A stretch of 64,000 nt of DNA. It comes from Halobacteriales archaeon. GTDB taxonomy: Archaea > Halobacteriota > Halobacteria > Halobacteriales > SKSH01. Under the pieces are notes generated by a model. It was given only the letters and a program-made list of their open reading frames with translations, had not been told where the DNA came from and did not search any database. Below, piece by piece: positions 26,817-34,888 of this stretch (positions are counted from its first letter, which is position 1; each line of letters starts with the position of its first letter). The stretch is from positions 1-64,000 of the forward strand of contig SKSD01000026.1 in assembly GCA_007118145.1 (NCBI GenBank). The letters are read 5' to 3'. Position numbers and translations under genes: made by a program.

Positions 26817-26984
26817 ATGAACGGTCCCTCTAAGGGCACCCAGACAGCTGGTGAGGAATCTGATGCGGTCGATGACAGCCTGGTGACGATGTGTGAGCTC
26901 AGCCCCGGGAAGGTAGTCCTCGTCGAGCGAGGAAACTCTGAGGGTTGGCTCGCCAGCGCTCATACAGTCCCGAATCGACGATAA
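26817..26984 (+). CDS. Small DUF7331-like haloarchaeal protein
   Basis: A 55-residue protein: 'MNGPSKGTQTAGEESD...' leading to 'TMCELSPGKVVLVERGNSEGWLASAHTVPNRR'. The pattern 'y.l.dGkvVlyDr.n..aWl.sdttv...' is one I associate with the DUF7331 family of small haloarchaeal proteins of unknown function. It has its own ATG, is preceded by the TTTAGG...CCTAAA palindrome, and lies 33 nt from the 3' end of the convergent dpsA-like gene. Short but with clearly haloarchaeal features; confidence in the family name is moderate. Confidence 0.6.
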   Translation: MNGPSKGTQTAGEESDAVDDSLVTMCELSPGKVVLVERGNSEGWLASAHTVPNRR

Positions 26985-27017
26985 CCTACCTGAGCGACAG
27001 TCAGAGCTACGTACAGT

Positions 27018-27566
27018 TCATCCCTGAATGCTTGCCTCGGTGACGAGTGTATCTTCCTCGAGGAAATGGTGGATCACATGCGTGTGGTCCTCGAGGTCGA
27101 CCAGTTGGTCGCGAAGGATCTCACCGGTGGCATAGTCGCCGAAGGTGTCGACCATCTCGATGTGCTCTCGGTACATCTCGACGATGTCACCGTACATCTC
27201 GATATCATGTTCAAGGGAGGTTCTGATATCGTAGACATCCTCATCCTCTGCCTCGATGCTGGCGTGAGCGATCAGCGCAGACATACTGGCAGGTGGCACA
27301 CCACCGATGGACTGGATGCGTTCGGCGACCTCATCCGCCATCTCTTCGGTCTCCTCATACGCCTCCTGAAGCCACCGGTGGATGGTGAGATGTTCCGCAC
27401 CCTCAACGTTCCAGTGATGCTTATGCAATTGATGGTACAGGACGTACAGGTTGGCGAGATCTGTCGAAAGCGCCTCGACGATCTGTTCGACCTTATCGAT
27501 ATCAAGGCGAACGGGATTTTCGTGGATGCTTCCAGCTTCCCGACGGATAGTCTTTTGGACACTCAT
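27018..27566 (-). CDS. dpsA: DpsA-type ferritin-like DNA protection during starvation protein
   Basis: The 182-residue protein has the Dps four-helix bundle with the intersubunit ferroxidase ligands: 'LYHQLHKHHWNVEGAEHLTIHRWLQEAYEETEEMADEVAERI' supplies the His, Asp/His and Glu residues that oxidise Fe(II). The N-terminal extension 'MSVQKTIRREAGSIHENPVRLDIDKVEQIVEAL' and overall length match haloarchaeal DpsA. It stores iron in a 12-subunit shell and limits oxidative damage. The minus-strand start lies 122 nt from the convergent-side serpin gene end. A metal-type palindrome lies on the other side, upstream of the DUF7331-like gene, not at this gene's own promoter. Confidence 0.93.
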   Translation of the reverse strand: MSVQKTIRREAGSIHENPVRLDIDKVEQIVEALSTDLANLYVLYHQLHKHHWNVEGAEHLTIHRWLQEAYEETEEMADEVAERIQSIGGVPPASMSALIAHASIEAEDEDVYDIRTSLEHDIEMYGDIVEMYREHIEMVDTFGDYATGEILRDQLVDLEDHTHVIHHFLEEDTLVTEASIQG

Positions 27567-27688
27567 AGCACCTCAGAAATACGCCTTCAACCACCATATT
27601 CGTTTGCCACATTCTCATGATGTCACTACTGCCACACGGGGGTGGTTTTCCCCACAAGCGGACGGGTTAGGCCACCATAGTCAGCACC

Positions 27689-29008
27689 TCAAAGATCGCA
27701 GACGCGGCCGAGGAACAGGATGGCATCCGTTGGTCGATCACGGATACAGAAGATGAACGGTCGGTCAAAGCGAAGCTCACCCCAATCGGGTGGTGCTGAG
27801 GTGACCATCATAACCGCTGTCGCGGCAGCTGCCTCGGTGCCTTCCTCATCGAGACTGATGAACGCATCGTGGTAGACGTCATCGATCCAGAGTCCCGCCT
27901 CATCACCCGTCGCGATACCACTGAAGTCAGCACCGGGTTGGAATGCGGTTGGCATCCCGAGGTCGGCGAGTGCCTCACCGAGTGACAGGGATGTCTCAAA
28001 CTCGAATGAGGGGAGGACGAGTTCACCAACGCTGTCTCCGAGTGCGTCGAAGATGTGATTGAGATGGTCGGAATCGAGGTCCTGTTCGAATGTCTCGAAC
28101 CGACCCTGGTCAGGTAAGATCAACACCATCGATACCTCCTCACCGACGTATGGAAGCTCGACTGCTCTGGCGCCATCCACCGACGCGTAGTTCGTCCGAA
28201 TTCGCTGTTGCATCAATGGGACGGTCGCGGTCGAGCCATCGAGATTCGTGAATTCCCCATCTTCGGTATCTGTCGGATCGAACTCGTCCAACCAACTCGC
28301 CATGAAATATATTGCATTGGTCAACACCAACTCGGTGGCCGGGGTGATACTTCCCTCCTCGAGCAGTTCGTCGATTCGATCCTCGGTCTGCGCAGCCACC
28401 CAGTCGTTGATACGAATACGCTCGCCGTCGGGATCGCCCGTGAAGTTTGCCTCCTTGAACCCCGCCCCGTAGTACCGCTCGACGAGGTGGATATAGTCCT
28501 CGTCGAACGGGTAGCCCTCATTCCCCCAGAGAGCGTTCGCCACATTCAGCTTGAACGCATCCACCTCGGGATCCTCATCGTCATCCTCGTCATCGCGGGC
28601 GAACTCGTCGACCGTGGTCTCGCGTGACTCAAGCTCGAAATACAACTCTGCGAACGTCTGATGCACGTCCTCGCCGAGGGTGAAATTGAGTACCTCACCC
28701 ATCTCCTCTCTGGTCGAACCTCTCGCCCCTGCGTAGGTCATCGCGAGGGCGACAGAAATGCTGTACGGTGATATGAACAGGTTCGATGTCTCACCCTCGC
28801 TCGCGTACCGGTGAAGGTCGAGGGCGAATGTAGTGTTCCCCTCCACTAACGTTGCGAGCTCCGACTCACTCACTCCCGGTGGTTCCGCGATGGTCGGTCC
28901 GAACCCGTCTGATCCGGCCTTCACCCCTTCCTGTATCGGTGCGAGACACCCCGCGATGGCTGCCATTGCGAGGAGCCCTGAGTTGGCAAGGAGATGTCGT
29001 CGGTTCAT
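27689..29008 (-). CDS. Serpin (serine protease inhibitor), lipoprotein form
   Basis: The 439-residue protein starts 'MNRRHLLANSGLLAMAAIAGCLAP', a twin-Arg leader with a lipobox Cys, so it is probably exported and membrane-anchored. Residues from about 60 onward match the serpin fold: 'NLFISPYSISVALAMTYAGARGSTREEM', 'LVLTNAIYFMASW' and 'VELPYVGEEVSMVLILPD'. The hinge 'HDAFISLDEEGTEAAAATAVMM' with small residues at P15-P9 predicts an inhibitory, strand-inserting serpin, and 'FDRPFIFCIRD' closes the fold. The acidic insert around residues 135-150 is a halophilic feature. The in-frame upstream start (29035) is less likely. Target protease unknown. Confidence 0.93.
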   Translation of the reverse strand: MNRRHLLANSGLLAMAAIAGCLAPIQEGVKAGSDGFGPTIAEPPGVSESELATLVEGNTTFALDLHRYASEGETSNLFISPYSISVALAMTYAGARGSTREEMGEVLNFTLGEDVHQTFAELYFELESRETTVDEFARDDEDDDEDPEVDAFKLNVANALWGNEGYPFDEDYIHLVERYYGAGFKEANFTGDPDGERIRINDWVAAQTEDRIDELLEEGSITPATELVLTNAIYFMASWLDEFDPTDTEDGEFTNLDGSTATVPLMQQRIRTNYASVDGARAVELPYVGEEVSMVLILPDQGRFETFEQDLDSDHLNHIFDALGDSVGELVLPSFEFETSLSLGEALADLGMPTAFQPGADFSGIATGDEAGLWIDDVYHDAFISLDEEGTEAAAATAVMMVTSAPPDWGELRFDRPFIFCIRDRPTDAILFLGRVCDL

Positions 29009-29172
29009 AAGTGGTGGTGAAGTAGCTGCTTTCATAAACCCTCTCTAAGGTGAAACGCGCGTTTGCTCTGTAGGGCTCTCGACGAGATATGAACGTGTGC
29101 AGATCGACCTCACCACACCAGCAGGACGAATGGCAAGCTTTCTTTGAGCGAGGCATCAGAGAGGTCTTAACG

Positions 29173-29391
29173 ATGGTATCGTCGTTGGAGCGATGGTTGT
29201 GGTTCGTCGTGACTATCGCGATGCTCACGTTCGCCATCCCCTGGTTTTACTGGGGTGACGACACGGTCGTCGTTGGCCTTCCGATCTGGCTCTGGTGGCA
29301 TATCGGGTGGCTCTTATTGGCTGCCTTGTTCATGTGGGTCTTCACCAGGCGTGCCTGGGGGATCGGTATAACCGGAGGTGAGCGCGCGTGA
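29173..29391 (+). CDS. DUF3311-like small membrane partner of the SSS symporter
   Basis: A 72-residue protein with two membrane helices ('WLWFVVTIAMLTFAIPWFYW' and 'LWWHIGWLLLAALFMWVFTRRAWG'), the layout of DUF3311 proteins found directly before sodium:solute symporter genes. The preferred ATG is at 29173; a longer frame from 29089 would add an unrelated tail. Its stop overlaps the GTG start of the symporter by four bases (GTGA), indicating translational coupling and probably a shared complex. Confidence 0.82.
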   Translation: MVSSLERWLWFVVTIAMLTFAIPWFYWGDDTVVVGLPIWLWWHIGWLLLAALFMWVFTRRAWGIGITGGERA

Positions 29392-30923
29392 GCACGGCCA
29401 CGCAGATGAGCATCATCGTAGTCTATCTGCTCGTGGTGCTGGCGATCGGCCTCGTGGCATACCGTGTCAGCCAGCGTACTGCGGAGGATTATTTCCTCGC
29501 CAGCAGGACGTTCGGAACCGTTGTATTGCTGTTCACCATGTTCGCCACCCTCCTCTCGGCCTTCACATTCTTCGGTGGCCCGGATACCGCATACGTCCAG
29601 GGTCCTGAATGGATTCTCGTGATGGGACTCATGGATGGACTCATCTTTGCGGTCCTCTGGTACGTGATCGGTTACAAGCAGTGGCTCCTCGGCCGGCAAC
29701 ATGACTACGTCACGCTTGGTGAGATGCTCGGCGACCGGTTCGGATCGACCGGGGTGCGAGCGCTCGTTGCCGTGGTATCACTCTTCTGGTTGTTCCCCTA
29801 TGTCATGTTGCAACAGATTGGAGCAGGTGCGGCGATAAGCGCACTCACCGATGGTTCGGTCCCCTTTGCAGTCGGTGCGTCACTGATCACGGTGTTCATG
29901 ATCGTATATGTCGTCCTCGCTGGGATGCGTGGGATCGCCTGGACAGATACACTCCAAGGCGTGTTCATGCTGGTCATGATCTGGGCTGCATTACTATGGG
30001 TCCTCACATCCGTCGGAGGTGTCAGCACCATCAACGAGGGGCTCACAGCAGATGCACCGCAGTACCTCAGCCTGGGGAGTGAGTTCTACACCCCACAACG
30101 GATGCTCACGTTCGCCATCTCGATCGCCATCGGCGTGACGATGTTCCCACAGATCAACCAGCGATTCTTCACTGCCGCATCCGATCGCATTCTCAAGCGA
30201 TCGTTGATCCTGTGGCCCGTACTGGTGATCTTGCTGTTCGTACCAGCCTTCCTGCTTGGCACGTGGGCGGTCGGCCTCGGGGTCGAGGCGGATATCCAGG
30301 CTGGTGAGAGCATCCTCCCGATCGTCCTCGATGAGTTCACTCCGGTGTGGTTCGCCGCGTTGGTCATCGCAGGTGCCATCGCAGCGATGATGTCGTCATC
30401 TGACTCGATGTTACTCTCTGGTTCATCGTACTTCACACGCGATATCTACCGCCCTCTGATCGATTCGTCGATCTCCCCGAGAGATGAGGATCTCCTCGGG
30501 CGCATCGGGGTCGTGGTATTCGCCGTCGGGGCGTTGCTCGCCACCCTCTGGTTCGAGGCCGGGGGTCTCGCGGCTGGCTCGATTGGTGCGATCCTCGTTG
30601 AGATTGGCGATCTGGCATTCGGTGGATTCGCACAGCTTGCACCGGCGGTCGTCATCGCATTATACTGGCGCGGTGTTACCAAGGCAGGGATCTTCGCCGG
30701 GATATTGATCCCCCAGGTGATCTACCTCGCGTTCAGCTTCATCCCCGAGGTGACCCTCGGGTCGATCACACTCTTTACGGATGTCTACCTCGGCTGGGGC
30801 ATATCGATCTACTGCCTTGTCATCGGTGTGTTCGTGACCATCTACATCTCCATACAGACCATGCCCTCCCCCGAGGAGAACCGATCATTGTTCTTCGAAG
30901 ATCTCGCTACCCCAGATACCTGA
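29388..30923 (+). CDS. Sodium:solute symporter (SSS family)
   Basis: The 511-residue protein has about 13 membrane helices. The N-terminal helix 'IIVVYLLVVLAIGLVAYRVSQRTAEDYFLASRTFG' is the common opening of the SSS (PutP/PanF) family, and 'ATLLSAFTFFGGPDTAYVQG' carries the unwound substrate and Na+ site. The 'AAMMSSSDSMLLSGSSYFTRDIY' motif in TM8 supplies the conserved Na2-site Ser residues. It takes up a small organic solute with Na+. GTG start overlapping the DUF3311 gene. Substrate not predictable from sequence. Confidence 0.92.
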   Translation: MSTATQMSIIVVYLLVVLAIGLVAYRVSQRTAEDYFLASRTFGTVVLLFTMFATLLSAFTFFGGPDTAYVQGPEWILVMGLMDGLIFAVLWYVIGYKQWLLGRQHDYVTLGEMLGDRFGSTGVRALVAVVSLFWLFPYVMLQQIGAGAAISALTDGSVPFAVGASLITVFMIVYVVLAGMRGIAWTDTLQGVFMLVMIWAALLWVLTSVGGVSTINEGLTADAPQYLSLGSEFYTPQRMLTFAISIAIGVTMFPQINQRFFTAASDRILKRSLILWPVLVILLFVPAFLLGTWAVGLGVEADIQAGESILPIVLDEFTPVWFAALVIAGAIAAMMSSSDSMLLSGSSYFTRDIYRPLIDSSISPRDEDLLGRIGVVVFAVGALLATLWFEAGGLAAGSIGAILVEIGDLAFGGFAQLAPAVVIALYWRGVTKAGIFAGILIPQVIYLAFSFIPEVTLGSITLFTDVYLGWGISIYCLVIGVFVTIYISIQTMPSPEENRSLFFEDLATPDT

Positions 30924-30943
30924 GGTCATACCTCACGCCATGA

Positions 30944-32125
30944 TTACCGTGTGCTGGTGGCATCATCGGGTAGCATGTCCACCTTGAACAACACGCCCAA
31001 CAGGAGTGCGATCGTCACCACGATGACACCCAACACGAGAAAGACGGTATCGTACGCAAAACCACCTGCGACGAGCGATCCGATACCGCCAGAACCGAGG
31101 GCCGTGATAATCATCATGGTCGATGAGTACCAGGTATAGGCGCTTCCCCGATGTCGATCGGGCAAAGACGAGAGGAGGTAGGTATCGAGCACCGGGATGA
31201 GCGAGAAGAAGAGGTAACCCGTCAACACACTCCACAGACCCACCATGATGAGTCCCTCTGCGAACGTCAGCCCAATCACGGATACAGCGAATCCGAGCAA
31301 CAATGCGATCATGAGGGGGATATGACGCCACCGATCGGCCAGACGTCCCGTGATGAGCCAAGCTGGGATGCCAGCGGCGAACATCAGTGACAGCATGACG
31401 CGGCCGGTCTCAGGATCGATCGCTTTGACCACTTCGAGGTAGTCCCCATACAGATTGAACAGTCCGTTCCAAAGGAACCCGACCGCACCCATGATCGTGA
31501 CGCCAGTCAGGATGAGCGGCCATTGAGCCCGGCCACCGGTGAGGAGGCTGCGATCTTCAGCACCAGCCGTCGGTAACTCAGCTCGCCTCGCCGCAAAGAC
31601 GATGAAGACGGTGACGATGGCTGCCGTAACAGAGATGGCGAAGAACGTCGTTCGCCAGTCAGCGACGAGTAGAATCCCCCCGACGACCAGCGGAGCGAGT
31701 ACGGCTGCGAACTGACTCGACATACCGTGCACCCCGATGGCACGGCCGACGCGCCGTGGAAAGAGTTCACTGACCAGTGGGTTGGCCGCGATGAAGTAGA
31801 TGCCACTTGAAAGTCCCATGAGGAACGCCCCGATGGCAAGGTGGGTGATCGACTGTGCCGTGCCGGTGAAGGCCGAGGTGAAGACGAGAAGCGTCCCGGT
31901 CACGATGACGACGTAATGTCTCGGTACCTTGGTCAGCACGTAGCCAGTGGGCATTCGAGGTAACGCACTCCCGAGCCAGGTCGCACTGGCGATGATACCT
32001 AATGAGGCGGCTGTGACACCGAAGTCAGCAGCCACTGGTTGTAACAATGGTGCGAACACCACACGGGCCAGATTGACGAGAAAGACCGTCGCACAGAGTG
32101 ACCCGAATAGCTGCCATCTCGACAC
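30944..32125 (-). CDS. MFS transporter
   Basis: The 393-residue protein has the 12-helix major facilitator layout with the motif-A-like loop 'GSALPRMPTGYVLTKVPRHYVVI' between helices 2 and 3 and its pseudo-repeat 'ITGRLADRWRHIPLMIALL' between 8 and 9. The N-terminal 'CATVFLVNLARVVFAPLLQPVAADFGVTAASLGII' is typical of haloarchaeal MFS proteins. It is convergent with the SSS gene (20-nt gap). Exporter or importer and substrate are unknown. Confidence 0.9.
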   Translation of the reverse strand: MSRWQLFGSLCATVFLVNLARVVFAPLLQPVAADFGVTAASLGIIASATWLGSALPRMPTGYVLTKVPRHYVVIVTGTLLVFTSAFTGTAQSITHLAIGAFLMGLSSGIYFIAANPLVSELFPRRVGRAIGVHGMSSQFAAVLAPLVVGGILLVADWRTTFFAISVTAAIVTVFIVFAARRAELPTAGAEDRSLLTGGRAQWPLILTGVTIMGAVGFLWNGLFNLYGDYLEVVKAIDPETGRVMLSLMFAAGIPAWLITGRLADRWRHIPLMIALLLGFAVSVIGLTFAEGLIMVGLWSVLTGYLFFSLIPVLDTYLLSSLPDRHRGSAYTWYSSTMMIITALGSGGIGSLVAGGFAYDTVFLVLGVIVVTIALLLGVLFKVDMLPDDATSTR

Positions 32126-32176
32126 ATGTGGACGAATGGAACTGGATGATTTGAAGTGATTGGTACAGCTCTCGTC

Positions 32177-33328
32177 TCAATCCTCATCCACAGATGGGTC
32201 GAACTCGTGACGGAACGTGTGAGTCCTGAGGGTCCGGGTCTCATCAAGGTCGGGATGAGCCCATTCCAGTCGAAGCTCAGTGCCACGTGTTGACGCATCC
32301 GGGAAGATGTGCACGACGAGTTCATCACCGACTGTGAACTCCCCTATTCCAAGGTGTTCGACATCGGCGAATGCTTCCCCTCTGACACTGAGGGTGGATC
32401 GGTCGATCGACTCACCACCAGCGTGGGTGAACGTGACGGTGAAGCGTTCGGGATCTTCATCCACGGAGAACGCTGCTGAGGGGATATCGATGTATGAAGG
32501 TGTCGAGGGAGTCAGCTCGTCCCCGATGTCCCCTAACCCGAGCTCATCGAGTGCCTCTTCAAGCCAATCAGGTTCATCAACGGTCGTGTCGTCGATATCA
32601 CTCGTCTCGTAACGGATAGTCGCATACCCGGGTTCACCATGCTCGTCTTCAAAGTCCCAGGAACCATCGATCTCGTGGATGAACCCCGTCTCGTCGATGA
32701 TCACCTCGAGGGAGACTTCGCTAACGACTTCGATCGTTCCTCCGAAAGGTCCCGGTGGGTTACGATCCCCTCCGACCCAGTGATAAAACGCGAATCGTTC
32801 ACCACCCACCTCAGTCACCCGGTCGACGGTGAACGATCTACCGAGCAACACCTGACCGATAGCGGTATAGTCTGAGGCAAGCTCGAATGAGAACGGAAAA
32901 GAGGAGTGGTCGTATGTCACCTCAGAATCAGGCCACTCTGTCCTCCTGATGCGATGTTGTTCGGTGTCGTACGATTGCCACAACATCGTCTCCTCAGCGA
33001 AAGTGGCACTCACCTCGGTCTCGGCTCGCTCTTGTGTACGACTAGCCCGGTTCACAGAGATACGCTCGAAGAGTCCTTCGGATACTTCGAACTCTTGTTC
33101 ATGCGTCACGGTGAGGCTCTCGATACCGTCCAGGTACCCTCCTGGATTTCGCCAGACTTCGTCGTCGATTCCGTCCTCCTCAAACCCGTCTGGGAACGAA
33201 AATTGAGATACTGGAACCTCTTCACCGGCGTGGGGATCGGGTGGCTCGTCATCGAAGATGCTGAGACAGCCGCTGATAGCCCCTATCAGAAGCACTGATC
33301 CCGTTGTGAGTACGTCCCGACGCTTCAC
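32177..33328 (-). CDS. Exported lipoprotein of unknown function with C-terminal Ig-like domain
   Basis: Starting at GTG 33328 the 383-residue product begins 'MKRRDVLTTGSVLLIGAISGCLSIFDDEPPDPHAG', a lipoprotein leader with the Cys at about residue 21 followed by a Pro/Asp-rich linker. The middle is rich in beta strands with several 'S.EV.Y.....F.F' stretches. The C-terminal ~110 residues ('YIDIPSAAFSVDEDPERFTVTFTHAGGESIDRSTLSVRG...GEFTVGDELVVHIFPDAS') look like an archaeal type IV pilin-associated or Ig-like beta sandwich. No enzyme motif seen. A 9-bp inverted repeat lies over its promoter (33356-33378). Confidence 0.78.
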   Translation of the reverse strand: MKRRDVLTTGSVLLIGAISGCLSIFDDEPPDPHAGEEVPVSQFSFPDGFEEDGIDDEVWRNPGGYLDGIESLTVTHEQEFEVSEGLFERISVNRASRTQERAETEVSATFAEETMLWQSYDTEQHRIRRTEWPDSEVTYDHSSFPFSFELASDYTAIGQVLLGRSFTVDRVTEVGGERFAFYHWVGGDRNPPGPFGGTIEVVSEVSLEVIIDETGFIHEIDGSWDFEDEHGEPGYATIRYETSDIDDTTVDEPDWLEEALDELGLGDIGDELTPSTPSYIDIPSAAFSVDEDPERFTVTFTHAGGESIDRSTLSVRGEAFADVEHLGIGEFTVGDELVVHIFPDASTRGTELRLEWAHPDLDETRTLRTHTFRHEFDPSVDED

Positions 33329-33355
33329 TGATGGTAATATCCCATTCCACTTGAA

Positions 33356-33378
33356 TAAACGTACTGCTCGTACGTTTA
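33356..33378. promoter_or_regulatory. Perfect 9-bp inverted repeat over the lipoprotein promoter
   Basis: TAAACGTAC, five bases, then GTACGTTTA: both arms match perfectly. It starts 28 bases upstream of the GTG at 33328, overlapping the AT-rich TATA-like sequence 'gtttattc' read on the minus strand. This placement suits a repressor operator. The regulator is unknown. Confidence 0.45.
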
Positions 33379-33414
33379 GCACCTGATGCCGTGGCTGATC
33401 GATGGCGGTAGAAA

Positions 33415-33518
33415 CACCCCGACTTGGGGTGCCCGATCACACAGCCGTCCGGCCTGGCGAGCCGGAGGGCAAAGCATTGCCAGGAACCATTTGGGCGAAT
33501 CCCTGGCGGTTGCAACCG
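33415..33518. ncRNA. Candidate structured RNA or short repeat element (four perfect stems)
   Basis: This GC-rich block sits between AT-rich flanks and contains consecutive perfect stems: CACCCC/GGGGTG at 33415-33431 (5-base loop), TCCGGC/GCCGGA at 33448-33466 (7-base loop), GCCAGG/CCTGGC at 33479-33507, and the palindrome CGGTTGCAACCG at 33507-33518. No protein frame across it looks real on either strand. It could be a structured RNA or the remnant of a small mobile element; strand is not decided. Confidence 0.35.
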
Positions 33519-33594
33519 CGAACGGGACGGGTAAATACATTATTCAAATTCTATTGCAATTTCATTGCAATTCCACTGGAAATTCGATTCATCA

Positions 33595-34170
33595 CTATCC
33601 TCCGACGTTCTCCTGGCTCTCGAACGAACCCGGTTCGATGTGGCGAATCGCCGCGTATTGAACGACCTTTTCCCCAAGCGTTTCGACTCGCTCACGCAAT
33701 TCTGGATCAGCCAATTCACCGTTGTCGAATGCCCCTCGTACGCGAGGGACCGCACTCTGGTACGGGAGTACCCAGGCGTTGACCGACCGACACACGGTAC
33801 GAAGATGCTCGAGTGCGGTGATCGGAAACCGACCCCCGGCGACACCGAGGAGACCGACGGTCTTGTTCTCGAACTCGTCGAAACCACAGTAATCGATAGC
33901 GTTCTTGATGGTCGATGAATACGACCCGTGGTAGACCGGCGTTGCGATGATGATCGCGTCTGCTTCGTTGATCGCCGCTTTCAGATACTTGCCTTCCTCG
34001 GAGAGGTCGTCGTCGGGATTATACACAGGTAAAGAGAGGTCTCGGAGATCTACCGTCGTCACCTTTGCACCTGCGTTCTCGGCACCTTGCATCGCATAGG
34101 CGAGGGTACGTCTCGTGAAGCTCTCTTGACGAAGGCTACCGGCGATACCAACAACGGTTGGTGTTTGCAT
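33595..34170 (-). CDS. NAD(P)H-dependent FMN reductase (flavodoxin-like fold)
   Basis: The 191-residue protein has the phosphate loop 'VVGIAGSLRQESFTRRTLAYA' for FMN and the second FMN motif 'ADAIIIATPVYHGSYSSTIKNAIDYC', both diagnostic of the NADPH-dependent FMN/azo/chromate reductase family (SsuE/ChrR-like). 'VGLLGVAGGRFPITALEHLRTVCRSVNAWVLP' completes the fold. It supplies reduced flavin or reduces quinones in the cytosol. Start ATG at 34170 gives the usual short N-terminus. Monocistronic on the minus strand. Confidence 0.92.
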   Translation of the reverse strand: MQTPTVVGIAGSLRQESFTRRTLAYAMQGAENAGAKVTTVDLRDLSLPVYNPDDDLSEEGKYLKAAINEADAIIIATPVYHGSYSSTIKNAIDYCGFDEFENKTVGLLGVAGGRFPITALEHLRTVCRSVNAWVLPYQSAVPRVRGAFDNGELADPELRERVETLGEKVVQYAAIRHIEPGSFESQENVGG

Positions 34171-34618
34171 ACCCCTACTCAGGATGGGTTCTCATTAGAA
34201 TGGACCGATGCACGCACACAGCGTGCAGAGACTGCACGGCAGATGTGTGTCTTGATACACGCTGTATCATTGGCATAATCATATATCAGCGGATTGGTGA
34301 AGCCGGCATAAATATCAATTTATTGTTACTATCTCCGTCTGACATGCGTCTGACAACCCGCTACAGTCTATCGTTTTTTCACTTTCGATGAGGTAGGCGA
34401 CCTTATTTACAAGTTTTCCGACACTCCCTCAAATACGAGACACAACCGGCTGGGGTAGGCGGAGGCCCTGCTCCGGCACGGGTGTGGTGATGTACCATGA
34501 ACGAGATACCCACTCTGCTCGATCTGCGTGACGATGCAGCCCCAGCCGTGACAGCTCACCAAACGCACCAACGCGGTACAGCATATCCTGATCATCGGAT
34601 CGATGGGGGTCGATAGTC
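34171..34618. other. Intergenic region, AT-rich, no clear gene
   Basis: About 450 bases with low coding character. The first half contains the AT-rich promoter area of the FMN reductase and runs such as 'aaatatcaatttattg' near 34310-34326. A 39-codon frame (ATG 34497 to TAG 34616) immediately precedes the zinc-ribbon gene but encodes nothing recognisable, so I do not call it. Confidence 0.4.
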
Positions 34619-34768
34619 ATGTCGACTACCTCCCGTATCGGCAGACTCTTGGGGTTCACATCACCCGATCTTTTTGTTGAATGCAGACGGTGTGGTACGA
34701 CACTGGAGCGTCGAAAGTCGACCTGTCCAGCGTGTGGCTCAGATAGTATTGCTGAGTACGAACTCTGA
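34619..34768 (+). CDS. Very small zinc-ribbon protein (49 aa)
   Basis: The 49-residue frame reads 'MSTTSRIGRLLGFTSPDLFVECRRCGTTLERR...' and ends 'STCPACGSDSIAEYEL'. Two Cys-x2-Cys knuckles (Cys22/Cys25 and Cys36/Cys39, the second as CPxCG) form a complete zinc ribbon with the acidic tail typical of haloarchaeal one-domain zinc-finger proteins. Many haloarchaeal 'CPxCG' micro-proteins have been found to be real and regulatory. It has a normal ATG. Confidence 0.65.
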   Translation: MSTTSRIGRLLGFTSPDLFVECRRCGTTLERRKSTCPACGSDSIAEYEL

Positions 34769-34888
34769 TACAGTCGAGATAGCCTCACCGTACGTGACGA
34801 GATATCTAATGTCAGATTGCCACATACAGCGACGTGAGCATCGGGACTGAAAGGAGCATTTACCTGTGATGACGACGCCATAGTTACC

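Noticed and set aside
33402..33782. Plus-strand frame of 126 codons over the structured block at 33415-33518
   Set aside because: It runs through AT-rich sequence and into the antisense of the FMN reductase gene; composition changes abruptly and nothing is recognisable.
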